Below, one piece after another: positions 33,194 through 41,365 of a stretch of DNA of 64,000 bases. The position numbers were made by a program, and so were the translations under genes. Each line of letters opens with the position of its first letter. Within the stretch, counting starts at the first letter, position 1. Source of the DNA: an uncultured Cellulomonas sp. (GTDB lineage Bacteria > Actinomycetota > Actinomycetes > Actinomycetales > Cellulomonadaceae); assembly GCF_947494015.1 (NCBI RefSeq), contig NZ_CANLTL010000016.1, positions 47,032 through 111,031 of the forward strand. Reading direction: 5' to 3'. The notes beneath the pieces were generated by a model. The model searched no databases. It saw only the letters and a list, made by a program, of their open reading frames with translations, and was not told the origin of the DNA.

Positions 33194-33361
33194 TGACTCA
33201 CCGCATGACGGTGCGCGATCATCCCGTCACCAGGTGCTGCGGGTTCGAGCCCTAACTTCAACGCGGCGCGCAAGACCTCGACCAGCTCCCGTCCCGCGCG
33301 GGACTGAGCCGGGTCATGCTCTCGCAAGCGACCGACCTGCCTGACGTCCGGGGCAAGGCGT

Positions 33362-33607
33362 CTAGTGCGTGTCGGCGGGCACGGATGCGGTCATGAGCCG
33401 CTCAAGCATCGGGGTGACGACGGCCTCTTGAACTGCCGCGGCACGGTCGAGAACGAACCACCTCGCGAAGTCGTCGGCCGTGCCAGTGACCACCAGCACG
33501 ATGAGCGTTGCCGAGCCGACGGTGCGCACTACCCGTCGAGGCAGTACATCAGCCGCCAGCTCGATTATCTCGCTACCTCTCATGGTCGGCAGCGTTCCAT
33601 CGCCCAC
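33362..33607 (-). CDS. small protein with one hydrophobic helix
   Basis: 81 residues. MRGSEIIELAADVLPRRVVR, then hydrophobic TVGSATLIVLVVTGTADDFA and an amphipathic end (AAAVQEAVVTPMLERLM). Possibly a membrane peptide. No ribosome-binding site of note; the start is uncertain (internal ATG gives 73 residues). Confidence 0.45.
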   Translation of the reverse strand: MGDGTLPTMRGSEIIELAADVLPRRVVRTVGSATLIVLVVTGTADDFARWFVLDRAAAVQEAVVTPMLERLMTASVPADTH

Positions 33608-33716
33608 CCACGGTGCTCACCCGAACGGAGTAAGTCGGCGAGGGGTGCTCAGGGTGCTCAGAGAGCAAGGGGACGCGATGCTGCCGGCTCAGAGCGGCGC
33701 GCTGGTCGGTGCACCC

Positions 33717-33875
33717 TTACGTGCGCTTGGTGGATCGCGGTTGCTTGATGCCGATGTCACGGTGCTTACCGCAGTCGGCGCAGACCCAGCGATCGCCGAA
33801 CCGCGATCGGCGCAGACGGTGAAGGGTGTGACGTCGGCACGGGCCGGCGCAGCGACGCATCTCCTGTGTGGCCAT
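33717..33875 (-). CDS. zinc-ribbon microprotein, 52 aa
   Basis: ATG 33875 to TAA 33717. MATQEMRRCAGPCRRHTLHR then a basic linker and RWVCADCGKHRDIGIK. The Cys pairs (CAGPC, and CADC as CxxC) plus His make a likely zinc ribbon, the rest being Arg/Lys-rich, which suits nucleic-acid binding. Similar mini zinc ribbons occur near actinobacterial integrases and phage-like elements. Too short for most gene callers. Only other content of 33608-33951. Confidence 0.55.
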   Translation of the reverse strand: MATQEMRRCAGPCRRHTLHRLRRSRFGDRWVCADCGKHRDIGIKQPRSTKRT

Positions 33876-33951
33876 GGCTGCCGATGGTGCCCCGCGGCAC
33901 CCACATCGAGCACGGTCGACAAGGCACCGGGTCGGGCCTGTGTCAGCCGGG

Positions 33952-34338
33952 TTACCCGCCGAGCTGTTCGGCCAGCTCCTGGGCGGCTTCGAGGTGCTCC
34001 CGGCACAGAATGCCCACCGCGGTGCCGAAGATGACGCTGCCGGCCTCGAGGTCGGTCTCCGTGGCGAGGGCGAGAACCTCCAGCGGTTCGACGCCGCGGT
34101 CGAGCGCGCCGCAGGTCTCTTCGCCGGCCATCAGCAGGGTCTCGTCGGTGACGTCGTCGACGTAGCTGGACTGGCGCACCGTCTGCACGTACAGCTCCTC
34201 GGGCGGCAGAGCCGCTGTGGTGGCGTTCGCGGTGGCCGCCGGAGCCTCGGCGGGCTCTGGGTCGCTGGAGCAGCCGGCCAGCGAGAGTAGTGCCAGCACG
34301 AGAGCTGCGGCGCGCTTCGGGATCGACGACGAGGGCAC
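33952..34338 (-). CDS. DUF732-like lipoprotein
   Basis: 128 residues from GTG 34338 (an upstream GTG at 34368 is possible). Signal peptide and lipobox VPSSSIPKRAAALVLALLSL-AGC, then an Ala/Pro/Glu linker. The mature domain LYVQTVRQSSYVDDVTDETL, LMAGEETCGALDRG, GTAVGILCREH has the two Cys and spacing of DUF732, a small secreted helical domain of actinobacteria. Function unknown. Confidence 0.7.
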   Translation of the reverse strand: MPSSSIPKRAAALVLALLSLAGCSSDPEPAEAPAATANATTAALPPEELYVQTVRQSSYVDDVTDETLLMAGEETCGALDRGVEPLEVLALATETDLEAGSVIFGTAVGILCREHLEAAQELAEQLGG

Positions 34339-34420
34339 GTCAAGGAACCTAGCGGCGCGCGGAGGCACGGCTGCTCGCTTTAGACGGTGCGGCGCCTGTC
34401 GCTGGACCCCCTACAGACGG

Positions 34421-34648
34421 TCATCCCTTCGGCGGGTGCGGGTCGTTGCCGTATGAGTTCCGATCCCCGATGGTGCCGTCCTTCTTGTGGATCAGGTGCT
34501 CAACGCCATCCTTCTTCGCCGCGTCGCGGCCCGCGGCCTGCGCCTCAGCCTTGGTGGCGTGCGTGCTGGATGCACGCTTCCCGCCCTCGCGACGGTTCGC
34601 CCACCCGTCATCGGTCGGAACGGTGTGCACGTTCTTCTTGTCGGCCAT
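34421..34648 (-). CDS. DUF2188-family protein
   Basis: 75 residues from ATG 34648 (AAGGACG upstream). KKNVHTVPTDDGWANRREGG, KRASSTHATKAEAQAAGRDA and VEHLIHKKDGTIGDRNSYGN match the DUF2188 pattern (VxPxxdGWxVkxxgaxrasxxxxTkxeAixxArexa). The family is small, basic and widespread, often next to stress genes. Role unknown. Confidence 0.85.
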   Translation of the reverse strand: MADKKNVHTVPTDDGWANRREGGKRASSTHATKAEAQAAGRDAAKKDGVEHLIHKKDGTIGDRNSYGNDPHPPKG

Positions 34649-35226
34649 CAGGTCGTCCTTGTCTCTTGCGGGCTGACAGTGAGTTGCTGCGGACACAATC
34701 CATCCTTACCCGAGGCATCCGCAAGCAGCGCCATCCGTATCTCGGCGTGTCACCGTGTCGGGTGACCCCGAGACCGGGGTAACCGTCGCCGTAACGGGAT
34801 CCCAACTGACGATCGTGATGCGGGTCTGGCGGATCATGCGTTGCCGGTTTAGTCGAGCACGGCTACGACGTCTTGCAGAACCAGGGTGGCGAAGCCCAAC
34901 TCGCGCCGCGAGCCGTTCAGCCAAGCGTCACGATGTTCGCGAGCGGCGGCGAGACGGCCCGGCCACAGTTGCGACTCGCGGTAGGCAAAGACCGAGCGAC
35001 GCGCCCCAAGCGTACTGGCACGTCTGCGTATCAAACTGCGGCGAGTTCGCGTTGAGCCAGGCCGCCAGGCCGCCAGGCCGATCTGTTGCGGTCTGGTCGT
35101 GGGGCCGGGCCCTCAATGAAAGCGCGGCCGACTTTGTAGTCGGCGAAGTGGGGGTCAGACGTTCCGACGCCGGCTGTACTCGAACTCGACCCGCGCCGCG
35201 CCCTGGCGACCGGCGTCCGCAGCGAG
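34649..35226. other. no intact gene; possible decayed minus-strand ORF
   Basis: A minus-strand frame ends in REHRDAWLNGSRRELGFATL VLQDVVAVLD (stop at 34849), and another frame carries GGLAAWLNANSPQFDTQTC. Both look protein-like but have no common frame or start, so a small gene may have decayed here. Confidence 0.4.
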
Positions 35227-36045
35227 CTACAGGTCCTCAGGCCGGGGAGGCAGAGGGCGGCCTGCCGGGGTGAGGAGGGCATGCACGCTGACCAGCTCGT
35301 CCGGAACGACGGCAAGAAGGTCGGCGATTTCGTCGGTGACGTATCTCAGCCCAACGAAACAGCGGCGGTAGCCGTCAGGCCGCACCGACTCGCCGACGTA
35401 AATCAAGAGGCCCTGTTTCTCGGCCGTGCGGACCGCGGCGTCTCTATGGTCGAAGATCCGTTTGTCCCATCGGCTCGGCACGACCTCCAGATGCTCGCCC
35501 AGGAGTGGGTGCAGGATGCGAGTCGCGCGCGCGACGTCGTGTGCGGCGTACACGAGTTTGCGAGAAGGCGCTTCGAGCCGCGAAACCAGAGTGCCGTCAT
35601 TCCACAGAGCAAGTTCTGCTCTGCGGAGATCTTGCTCGTGGTCTCCGTGAAGGGGAGCAGCCGGCAGGGTCAAAGGGGGCGTGGAGTCGGCTCGGGTTAC
35701 GGTGCCCGGCGGCGCGGCCGCCGTAGCGTTTGCGACTTGCTCGGTGTCCAGTATAGCGCCGTCCCAGGTCCCGGTGACCGTGATTCGTCGCCCTTCTAGT
35801 CGCGGCCACAGGCCAGCGTCGTGGGCGTCTTCGCTCACAGCTACCGAAAAGGGTCCTTCCGGGTGGAGCCCGGGGTCGCCGAGAACCTCACTGAAGAGGT
35901 CCTCGACGACCCCGTACCCGCGGGTGAGCTGGGCGACCGTACCGGTCACCTCGGCCTGCGAGCCGGCCTGCACAACCCACGGGTGAAGGTCCACAACGTC
36001 AGCAGGCCAGCGCGAGCGAATCGGGGTTCGGGCGGTCACCAGCAA
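35227..36045 (-). CDS. hypothetical protein, 272 aa
   Basis: Soluble alpha/beta protein without signal peptide. The N-terminal part has beta strands with the phrase QAEVTGTVAQLTRGYGVVED and RRITVTGTWDGAILDTEQVA, suggesting an OB- or beta-barrel fold that binds small molecules or nucleic acid. The C-terminal 100 residues contain HEVVPSRWDKRIFDHRDA-like and PDGYRRCFVGLRYVTDEIAD motifs. No catalytic pattern known to me. Its start overlaps the secreted-protein gene by 47 bp, so a later start is possible. Confidence 0.6.
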   Translation of the reverse strand: MLVTARTPIRSRWPADVVDLHPWVVQAGSQAEVTGTVAQLTRGYGVVEDLFSEVLGDPGLHPEGPFSVAVSEDAHDAGLWPRLEGRRITVTGTWDGAILDTEQVANATAAAPPGTVTRADSTPPLTLPAAPLHGDHEQDLRRAELALWNDGTLVSRLEAPSRKLVYAAHDVARATRILHPLLGEHLEVVPSRWDKRIFDHRDAAVRTAEKQGLLIYVGESVRPDGYRRCFVGLRYVTDEIADLLAVVPDELVSVHALLTPAGRPLPPRPEDL

Positions 36046-36430
36046 CAGCGCTGAGGGTGGAGGACGGATCGGCGACCAGCGGTCCGCCCGGGTTGTTGAC
36101 GTACCTCACCTGCAGGCGAATGACCGTTCCGCACATGTTGGGTACGGTCCCGCTGTTGCACTGCACCGAGTGGATGGCCCCGTGGTGGCTGCCGCCGTAG
36201 ATGGACAGGACCGTTCGCCCGCGAGCCTGACACGTCGCGAGACTGCTGAAGGGCCACTCGTAGGTCGTCCAGGGCGTGATGGTGGCGGCGGCAGTTGAGG
36301 CCTGTGTCGTTGACGCGGCGCTCAAGGAGCCGTCGGTGCTGGCGCTGGCAGCGCTGGCGGGCGCAGCCCCCAACGTGAGTAGAAGGGCGGTGCCGAGCGC
36401 GGCTGCTCGACGAGATAGGACATGTCGCAT
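35999..36430 (-). CDS. small secreted protein with three Cys
   Basis: 143 residues from ATG 36430 (GGAGAG upstream). Sec signal peptide MRHVLSRRAAALGTALLLTL-GAAPASA. The mature part begins with a Ser/Thr/Ala linker. Cys residues in SSLATCQARG, VQCNSGTVPNMCGTV and at the very end (LALAC) could form two disulfides. It has a short Tyr/Gly segment (LSIYGGSHHGAIHSV). No named domain. Confidence 0.65.
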   Translation of the reverse strand: MRHVLSRRAAALGTALLLTLGAAPASAASASTDGSLSAASTTQASTAAATITPWTTYEWPFSSLATCQARGRTVLSIYGGSHHGAIHSVQCNSGTVPNMCGTVIRLQVRYVNNPGGPLVADPSSTLSAVAGDRPNPDSLALAC

Positions 36431-36757
36431 GGAACTCTCCGGGAAGGTGTCGTGGACGGGTGGCATACTTGACCACGTCACGGTCGGCGTTGAAGGGTCA
36501 TCGTGCTCATTCACTCGAAGGGGTTGGTCCAAGCCTTCGTGATGTGCTCGTCATTTCGATCCTGACCTGATTTCGCACACATTTTAATGCGCGCGCCGGG
36601 CCGGGGCCCGAGTTGTTGTCGACACGACCGCGTAATTAGGCGCCGGTTTGCAGTGGTAGCGACGACGAATGGCGCCGGACTCCAGTCTCTCGATTAAGTC
36701 GAAAACATTATTGTCTGCTTGCCGCCCCCGGTGCGACCGGAGTTTGCTCGACGAAGG
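36431..36757. other. AT-richer intergenic region
   Basis: No gene. 36540-36720 is visibly less GC-rich than its neighbours (for example CACATTTTAATGCG and GAAAACATTATTG), which suggests foreign or boundary DNA between the secreted-protein gene and the recombinase operon. Confidence 0.5.
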
Positions 36758-38260
36758 TCAAGTGCCACGCCCGGCGTAGCGGGCCCACGGTTCGCCGGAG
36801 GCTCGCGCGTGTTTGTACGTGATTTGGTGGCTGTAGCCGAGGGCGTCGGCGACGAGCGGTGGTGGAACTTCGGTGACGAGGTCGGCGAGGGCGCGGTTGC
36901 GGGCGCCGCGGAGGTTGACGCCGAGGTCACGGATCCGGTCCATGATCGTGTTGGGGTGGAGGTGCTGTCCGGCGCGGGTGCTGGGGAAGAGCCACGGGCT
37001 GTCGGGCCCGGCGCCGGTGTTGAGGTTCGGCCGGTTGTTCAGGTGTGCGGCGAGCAGGTCGGCGAACGGTGCGGGCACCGGTGTGGGGTGCTTGCCCAGG
37101 CGGAGGTGGAGGCCGTCGTCGCGTGTCTCGACGTCGGTGGTGCGGAGCGCTGCGACGCGGACGAGGGGCTGGGCGTAGAGGAGTAGAAGGACGCCGGCTG
37201 CGCGGTAGGGCAGGGACTGGCTGTCTCCGGTGATGAGCTCCTGCAGCCAGGCCAGCCGCTGGTCCTGGGCGAGCGTGGGACTGGTCTGCGCGGTGCGGTG
37301 GCCGATCTCGATGCCGGTGTTGAGGCGCGTCCTCCGGGTGAAGACGAAGAATGTTCGGATGAGGTGGCGGGTGGTGGGCCCGGCGGCGAGGTAGGCGTCG
37401 ACGTCCTGCTGGGTGCAGGTTCCCGCAGTGCGCTGGTGGCTCGTGTCGAGCCAGGTCAGGAACTTGATGGTCTCGGTGATCTGCTGCTTCGCCGCGTGGA
37501 CCGGTCCGTGAGTGGGGCTGCCGGCGGCGGCCTTGGCGCGGATGCGGTTCAGGTGGTGCCAGGTGGCGAATTGCTCGACCGGTTGCGCGACGTGCCGCGG
37601 CAGCGGGGCGAGCTTGTCCCGGATCCACGTCTCGAAGCGTGCGAGGTAGGGGTCGCGACGGGCGAGCAGGCCGTGGTGGATGAGCAGGGCGCGGAGGTGC
37701 TCGACGTGGTGGCGGTAGCCGAGGGTGTCGAGCCCCTCGTGGGTCATGGGCGTCTCGCCGGTGGTGAGCGAACGCAGGAGCGCCTGGACGTTGGGGGAGC
37801 GTTTCCAGGCGAGGATGCTCTCCGGTCTGTCAGAGGCGCAGAGGGCGTCGACCAGCCGTCGCATGGGGCCTGGCTCGGCCGCGCGGGTGACGAGCTCGGC
37901 GGTGAGGTCCTCGCGCAGGGCGCAGCGGGCGCAGATGCGGCCGCGGCGGTAGAACTCGCCCTCGTGTCCGCACCGGGTGCAGTGAAAGTCCTGGACCATG
38001 CCGGCGCAAGGTCCGCAGGTCGGCGCACCGTTCTCGGTGGGAGGACCGGGGAGGAGTCGGTCCTCGCCGCAAGTGGGGCAGGTGCCGCGGGTGCGGGTGG
38101 CCCGGTAGAAGCAGGTCCCGCAGATGGGGCCCTCGGGCCACCGGGTGCGGGCCTTGCCGGCGGCGCGGTGGCAGCGGGCGCAAATTACTGCGCCGGTGGT
38201 GCGGGGCCGGCCTCGGGTGGTTGACCGGGGCGTGAGCCCGGCGGGCTGGTCAGTCGTCAT
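36758..38260 (-). CDS. zinc-ribbon recombinase of a tyrosine-recombinase trio
   Basis: 500 residues. The N-terminal 115 residues hold about five CxxC pairs (ICARCH, ICGTCF, CPTCGEDR, CGPC, CTRCG, CARC). A middle helical domain is followed by a XerD-like C-terminus: QDQRLAWLQELITGDSQSLP, GVLLLLYAQPLVRVAALRTT, DSPWLFPSTRAGQHLHP and ALGYSHQITYKHARASGEPW ARYAG. The final Tyr/His region fits the family, but the canonical HxxR box is not clear (NLRGARNRALADL). Last gene of the trio, overlapping the HTH gene by 11 bp. Probably a partner subunit for integration or excision. A fragment of the same family lies at 8692-8900. Confidence 0.75.
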   Translation of the reverse strand: MTTDQPAGLTPRSTTRGRPRTTGAVICARCHRAAGKARTRWPEGPICGTCFYRATRTRGTCPTCGEDRLLPGPPTENGAPTCGPCAGMVQDFHCTRCGHEGEFYRRGRICARCALREDLTAELVTRAAEPGPMRRLVDALCASDRPESILAWKRSPNVQALLRSLTTGETPMTHEGLDTLGYRHHVEHLRALLIHHGLLARRDPYLARFETWIRDKLAPLPRHVAQPVEQFATWHHLNRIRAKAAAGSPTHGPVHAAKQQITETIKFLTWLDTSHQRTAGTCTQQDVDAYLAAGPTTRHLIRTFFVFTRRTRLNTGIEIGHRTAQTSPTLAQDQRLAWLQELITGDSQSLPYRAAGVLLLLYAQPLVRVAALRTTDVETRDDGLHLRLGKHPTPVPAPFADLLAAHLNNRPNLNTGAGPDSPWLFPSTRAGQHLHPNTIMDRIRDLGVNLRGARNRALADLVTEVPPPLVADALGYSHQITYKHARASGEPWARYAGRGT

Positions 38261-38591
38261 CGTCGATCACCCGGGCGCGGCGGGGCCGGGCCGTCCGGTT
38301 CAGGTCAACGACGTTCAGCGCCGGGGCGGTGCCGGCGGTCTTACTCTTCCGGGCGTCGGCGGCGGTGACGGTGATGAGGTCCTCGGGGCCGCAGCCGAAG
38401 ATGTCGCAGATCGCGGCGATGAACTGCAGTGAGACGCGTTCGGGACGCTGGTTGACCAGCCGGTAGACCTGGGGGCGGGAGAGCTCGACGCCGCGTTCGG
38501 CGAGCAGGGGAATCAGGTCTGTGGTGCTGTGCAGGCCGCGGGCGGCCATCAGCTCGGCGAGGCGCCAGGTGTAGTCGACGGTGCGTCTCAT
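38250..38591 (-). CDS. XRE-type HTH protein of the recombinase trio
   Basis: 113 residues from ATG 38591, which overlaps the upstream recombinase stop (ATGA). HTH: LAELMAARGLHSTTDLIPLL, AERGVELSRPQVYRLVNQRP. Then FIAAICDIFGCGPEDLI, as in short Cro-like repressors. A much longer frame in the same phase is a shadow of the recombinase. Probably regulates the trio or helps it bind DNA. Confidence 0.8.
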   Translation of the reverse strand: MRRTVDYTWRLAELMAARGLHSTTDLIPLLAERGVELSRPQVYRLVNQRPERVSLQFIAAICDIFGCGPEDLITVTAADARKSKTAGTAPALNVVDLNRTARPRRARVIDDDD

Positions 38592-39688
38592 GAGGGTTCT
38601 ACCAGGGTGCCGACGGCCTCGCCGACGGTGCGGTCCAGCGCGGCCTTGAGGGTGGACGTGCGGTAGTCGGAGCTGACGAACTGGTAGATCCCGGTGGTCG
38701 AGGCGTGCTCGTGGCCCATCTGGTGCTGGACGAACATCGGGTCCCAGCCGTCCTCGAGCAGGTGGGTGGCGTAGGAGCGCCGCAGGGAGTGCAGGTCGAG
38801 CCCGTCGGGCAGGTCGAGCTCCTCGCAGTAGCGGCGCAGCCGCCGGATCAGCGTCGACTCCGACACCAGGCCACCGCGTTCGCTGGGGAACAGGTCGTTC
38901 GTCTCGAGGGTGCCGCGGCCGTTGGCCAACCAGTCCTCGAGGATGCCGGGAGTCCAGGAGAAGACGGTCAGGACGCTGCGTGGCTTGTGCGGGGAGGCTC
39001 GGCGGGACTTGCCGTAGCGAACTTTGCACACCCCGAAACGGCCGAAGCGCCGGGCGTGAGGGTTGGTGGCGAAGTCGACCGTCTGCAGGTGGCGCAGCTC
39101 GTTGAACCGCAGGCCGTAGGAGTAGGCGACCTTGAGCATGACGGAGTCGCGGTAGGCCGGCTGCCAGCCCTTCCTCCCGGAGGCGGCGATGCGCTGGACC
39201 TCGTCGTCGGCGTGGTCGAACAGCCGCTGCAGCTCCTGCCGGGTGTAGGGGCGCTTGCTGGGGCGACCCTCGTACTCCTGAACGTGGGGAGCGGTGTTCC
39301 ACTCGAAGAAGACCTGGGCCGGGTGGGTGCCGAAGAGATGCTCGCAGATCCCGTCCCAGCCGTAGTCCGGGTTGGCGATGTAGGAGGTGAAGTGCCGCAG
39401 CGCGGACTGCTGTCCCCGCAGCGTGGAGTGGCTCAGGCGCCGGACCGAGCGCAGGTCGGCGAAGTACTCCTCGACCATCGCCGGCGTCCAGCTCCACGGG
39501 AACTCGTTGACGTGGTCGATGAAGCGTCGGACGTAGCGGATGCGCTGGTCGATCGTGCCGAACTGTAGGTTCCGGGACAGCTGCTGGTTGCGCCAGCCGT
39601 CCAGCATCTCCTCGACCGTCTGCTGTTCCGGATGGAGCAGGGGGACCGCGCCCACCAGCCGCACCCGACCCGCCTCGTCGACCGCCAC
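38588..39688 (-). CDS. tyrosine recombinase/integrase
   Basis: 366 residues. N-terminal SAM-like core-binding domain (TIDQRIRYVRRFIDHVNEFP, LRGQQSALRHFTSYI) and a complete catalytic set: Arg194 in YSYGLRFNEL, His300 and Arg303 in LDLHSLRRSYATHLL, His326 in HQMGHEHASTT and Tyr335 in GIYQF. GTG start. First gene of a three-gene operon with overlapping starts and stops. Layout resembles trios found in actinobacterial and Tn554-like elements, which move as a unit. The repeats at 39714-39955 lie just upstream. Confidence 0.9.
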   Translation of the reverse strand: MAVDEAGRVRLVGAVPLLHPEQQTVEEMLDGWRNQQLSRNLQFGTIDQRIRYVRRFIDHVNEFPWSWTPAMVEEYFADLRSVRRLSHSTLRGQQSALRHFTSYIANPDYGWDGICEHLFGTHPAQVFFEWNTAPHVQEYEGRPSKRPYTRQELQRLFDHADDEVQRIAASGRKGWQPAYRDSVMLKVAYSYGLRFNELRHLQTVDFATNPHARRFGRFGVCKVRYGKSRRASPHKPRSVLTVFSWTPGILEDWLANGRGTLETNDLFPSERGGLVSESTLIRRLRRYCEELDLPDGLDLHSLRRSYATHLLEDGWDPMFVQHQMGHEHASTTGIYQFVSSDYRTSTLKAALDRTVGEAVGTLVEPS

Positions 39689-39713
39689 CCGAACCCCCAG
39701 AACCCGGTATCAA

Positions 39714-39955
39714 AAGATGCATCAATCGTTCAACAGATGCATCGACAGTGCAACTTTGCAGGTGAGCGCGTCGCGCAACACCAGCAACGTCAGTCATCAA
39801 GTCCCGGGCCGCGCTCACACCGCCGACCGCTGCACGACGTCACACCGCAGCGAACCGCAGGTCAGCGTGCCGATGGCAAGCTGCTATAGAAGGCGCCAGC
39901 CCGTGGCGGGCGATGATGCATCTGTTGAGATACGCAGGGTACCTTATGTCATAAG
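39714..39955. repeat. direct and inverted repeats upstream of the recombinase trio
   Basis: AGATGCATC occurs twice in direct order (39715-39723, 39735-39743). The 14-mer TCAACAGATGCATC (39730-39743) returns inverted at 39915-39928. Next to the latter is the palindrome CTTATG-T-CATAAG (39943-39955). These are good candidates for recombinase binding or attachment sites, or operators for the HTH protein. Confidence 0.65.
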
Positions 39956-40135
39956 ATAAGTTATCGGCACTAGATGAGCCCACTCGCGCCGCGGGGCTGA
40001 GCCCTCGACGTACATGCCGTCGACGAGCAGTCGGCCCACCTCGCCGGACGTCCCCGGCGATCGTGACCTCGTTGATCTTGGCGGTCTCAACCCGTCAACG
40101 CACCACAGGGAAGGATTCGTGCGGGAGGTTGAGCG

Positions 40136-40338
40136 GTGGCGCTGGTGGAGTCGGTCGAGCATCGGGTGTGGGCGGGATGGCGCGCCGGGGAGTCGCTGCG
40201 GTCGATCGTGCGGGCGACCGGCGCACCACCAGCGCTGAACTCGCCGCGCTGTTCACCGTCTCCCGCTCCACCATCTACCGCGCCGTCGAGCGTGCCGGCG
40301 GGCGATCTACCTCGCCGGGCGTCACGGTGGAGAGCTAA
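40136..40338 (+). pseudogene. transposase/resolvase HTH fragments
   Basis: One frame reads VESVEHRVWAGWRAGESLRS IVRATG, like the N-terminal HTH of IS30-type transposases. An adjoining frame reads TSAELAALFTVSRSTIYRAV ERAGG, the HTH end of a serine recombinase. Both are broken and joined, so this is mobile-element scrap. No intact gene between 39956 and 40334. Confidence 0.5.
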
Positions 40339-40616
40339 GAACTTTGCGCGTTGACCGGTTGAGCGGGCGCGCTGGGCAGAGGCCGGGCCGTCGCGCGCAG
40401 CACCGGAACAGCGTTGGCGACGCTCCGGCGCACTGTCTCCAGCGTGGTGGGCCCGAGTGAGCACTCCAGAGTGATCTGTGCCGTCTCGTGGGACGTCGGC
40501 TCGTACTGCAGGCGATGGACGGTGACCCGGCGCGAGTGGAGGACCGAGAGGACTTTGAGGAGTCCCGCGGTGCCGTGGCTCGCGGCGACCTGGACGACGA
40601 GCGCACCGGAGGCCAC
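40335..40616 (-). CDS. ACT-like small protein downstream of the ABC exporter
   Basis: 93 residues from GTG 40616 (GTG 40670 is an alternative). GALVVQVAASHGTAGLLKVL, SVLHSRRVTVHRLQYEP and ETAQITLECSLGPTTLETVR give a beta-alpha-beta-beta-alpha-beta pattern like the ACT domain of acetolactate synthase small subunits, but it is not paired with a synthase. Follows the ABC ATPase gene closely on the same strand. May bind an amino acid and report it to the exporter or the two-component system; inference only. Confidence 0.55.
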   Translation of the reverse strand: MASGALVVQVAASHGTAGLLKVLSVLHSRRVTVHRLQYEPTSHETAQITLECSLGPTTLETVRRSVANAVPVLRATARPLPSAPAQPVNAQSS

Positions 40617-40675
40617 GTCGTACTCGCGGTCGCCGACGTGTCCCCCGGCTCCGGCCGGGCGCCGTTCCACCGGGG

Positions 40676-41365
40676 TCAGCCTCCAACGGAGGCAAGGACC
40701 GCGGATGCGCGGCCGTCGCGCATCTCGACGACGGCGTCCGCTGTCTCGAGGTGGTCGTGGTCGTGGGTGACCAGGACGGTGGCGGTGCCTCGTTCCCGGG
40801 TCAGGGTGGCGATCAGGTCCAGGACGGCGGCGCCGCGCTCGTGGTCCAGGGCGCTGGTCGGTTCGTCGACGAGGAGGACCTCGGGGTTGTTCATCAGCGC
40901 CCGGGCGATGTTGACGCGCTGACGCTGGCCGCCGGAGAGCTGATGCGGGCGGCGGTCGGCCTCCTTCTCCAGCCCGACTGCGACGAGGAGCTCGCGGGCC
41001 CGGTCTCGCGCCGCGGCCGGCGTGGTGCCGTCGATGTAAGCCATGACCTGCAGCTGCTCGACGGAAGTCAGTGATCCCAGCAGGTTGGGCTGCTGGAACA
41101 CGATGCCGATCAGGGTCCGGCGCAGCCGAGTGAGGGCGTCGCGGTCGAGGTCCGCGGTCGGGGTGCCAGCGACGGTGACCGTGCCCTGGTCGGGGCGGAT
41201 CAGGGTCGCGGCGACGGCCAGGAGGCTGGACTTGCCGGACCCCGACGGGCCGACGACGGCGGTGACCGTCCCGCTGGGCACGGTCAAGGTGACGTGGTCC
41301 AGGGCGACGAGGCGCCCCGCGCCGTCGGGGTAGGTGAGGGTGATGTCGGTCAGGTGCAGGCTCAT
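40676..41365 (-). CDS. ABC transporter ATPase, MacB/LolD type
   Basis: 229 residues. Walker A GPSGSGKSS, Q-loop VFQQPNLLGSLT, signature LSGGQRQRVNIARAL, Walker B VLLVDEPTSALD and H-loop LVTHDHDHL are all present. This subfamily drives FtsX-like permeases (mechanotransmission or export, and antibiotic or peptide resistance). It overlaps the permease stop by 4 bp, so the two are coupled. Confidence 0.9.
   Translation of the reverse strand: MSLHLTDITLTYPDGAGRLVALDHVTLTVPSGTVTAVVGPSGSGKSSLLAVAATLIRPDQGTVTVAGTPTADLDRDALTRLRRTLIGIVFQQPNLLGSLTSVEQLQVMAYIDGTTPAAARDRARELLVAVGLEKEADRRPHQLSGGQRQRVNIARALMNNPEVLLVDEPTSALDHERGAAVLDLIATLTRERGTATVLVTHDHDHLETADAVVEMRDGRASAVLASVGG

Noticed and set aside
33236..33262. 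GCGGGTTCGAGCCCTAA, like a tRNA T-arm
   Set aside because: The stem pairs only three bases and no acceptor, anticodon or D arm was found upstream. It could be a tRNA-derived att scar, but there is no second copy in the window.
38592..39818. long N-terminal extension of the HTH protein
   Set aside because: It is the antiparallel-frame shadow of the tyrosine recombinase on the same strand; ATG 38591 overlaps the recombinase stop as expected.
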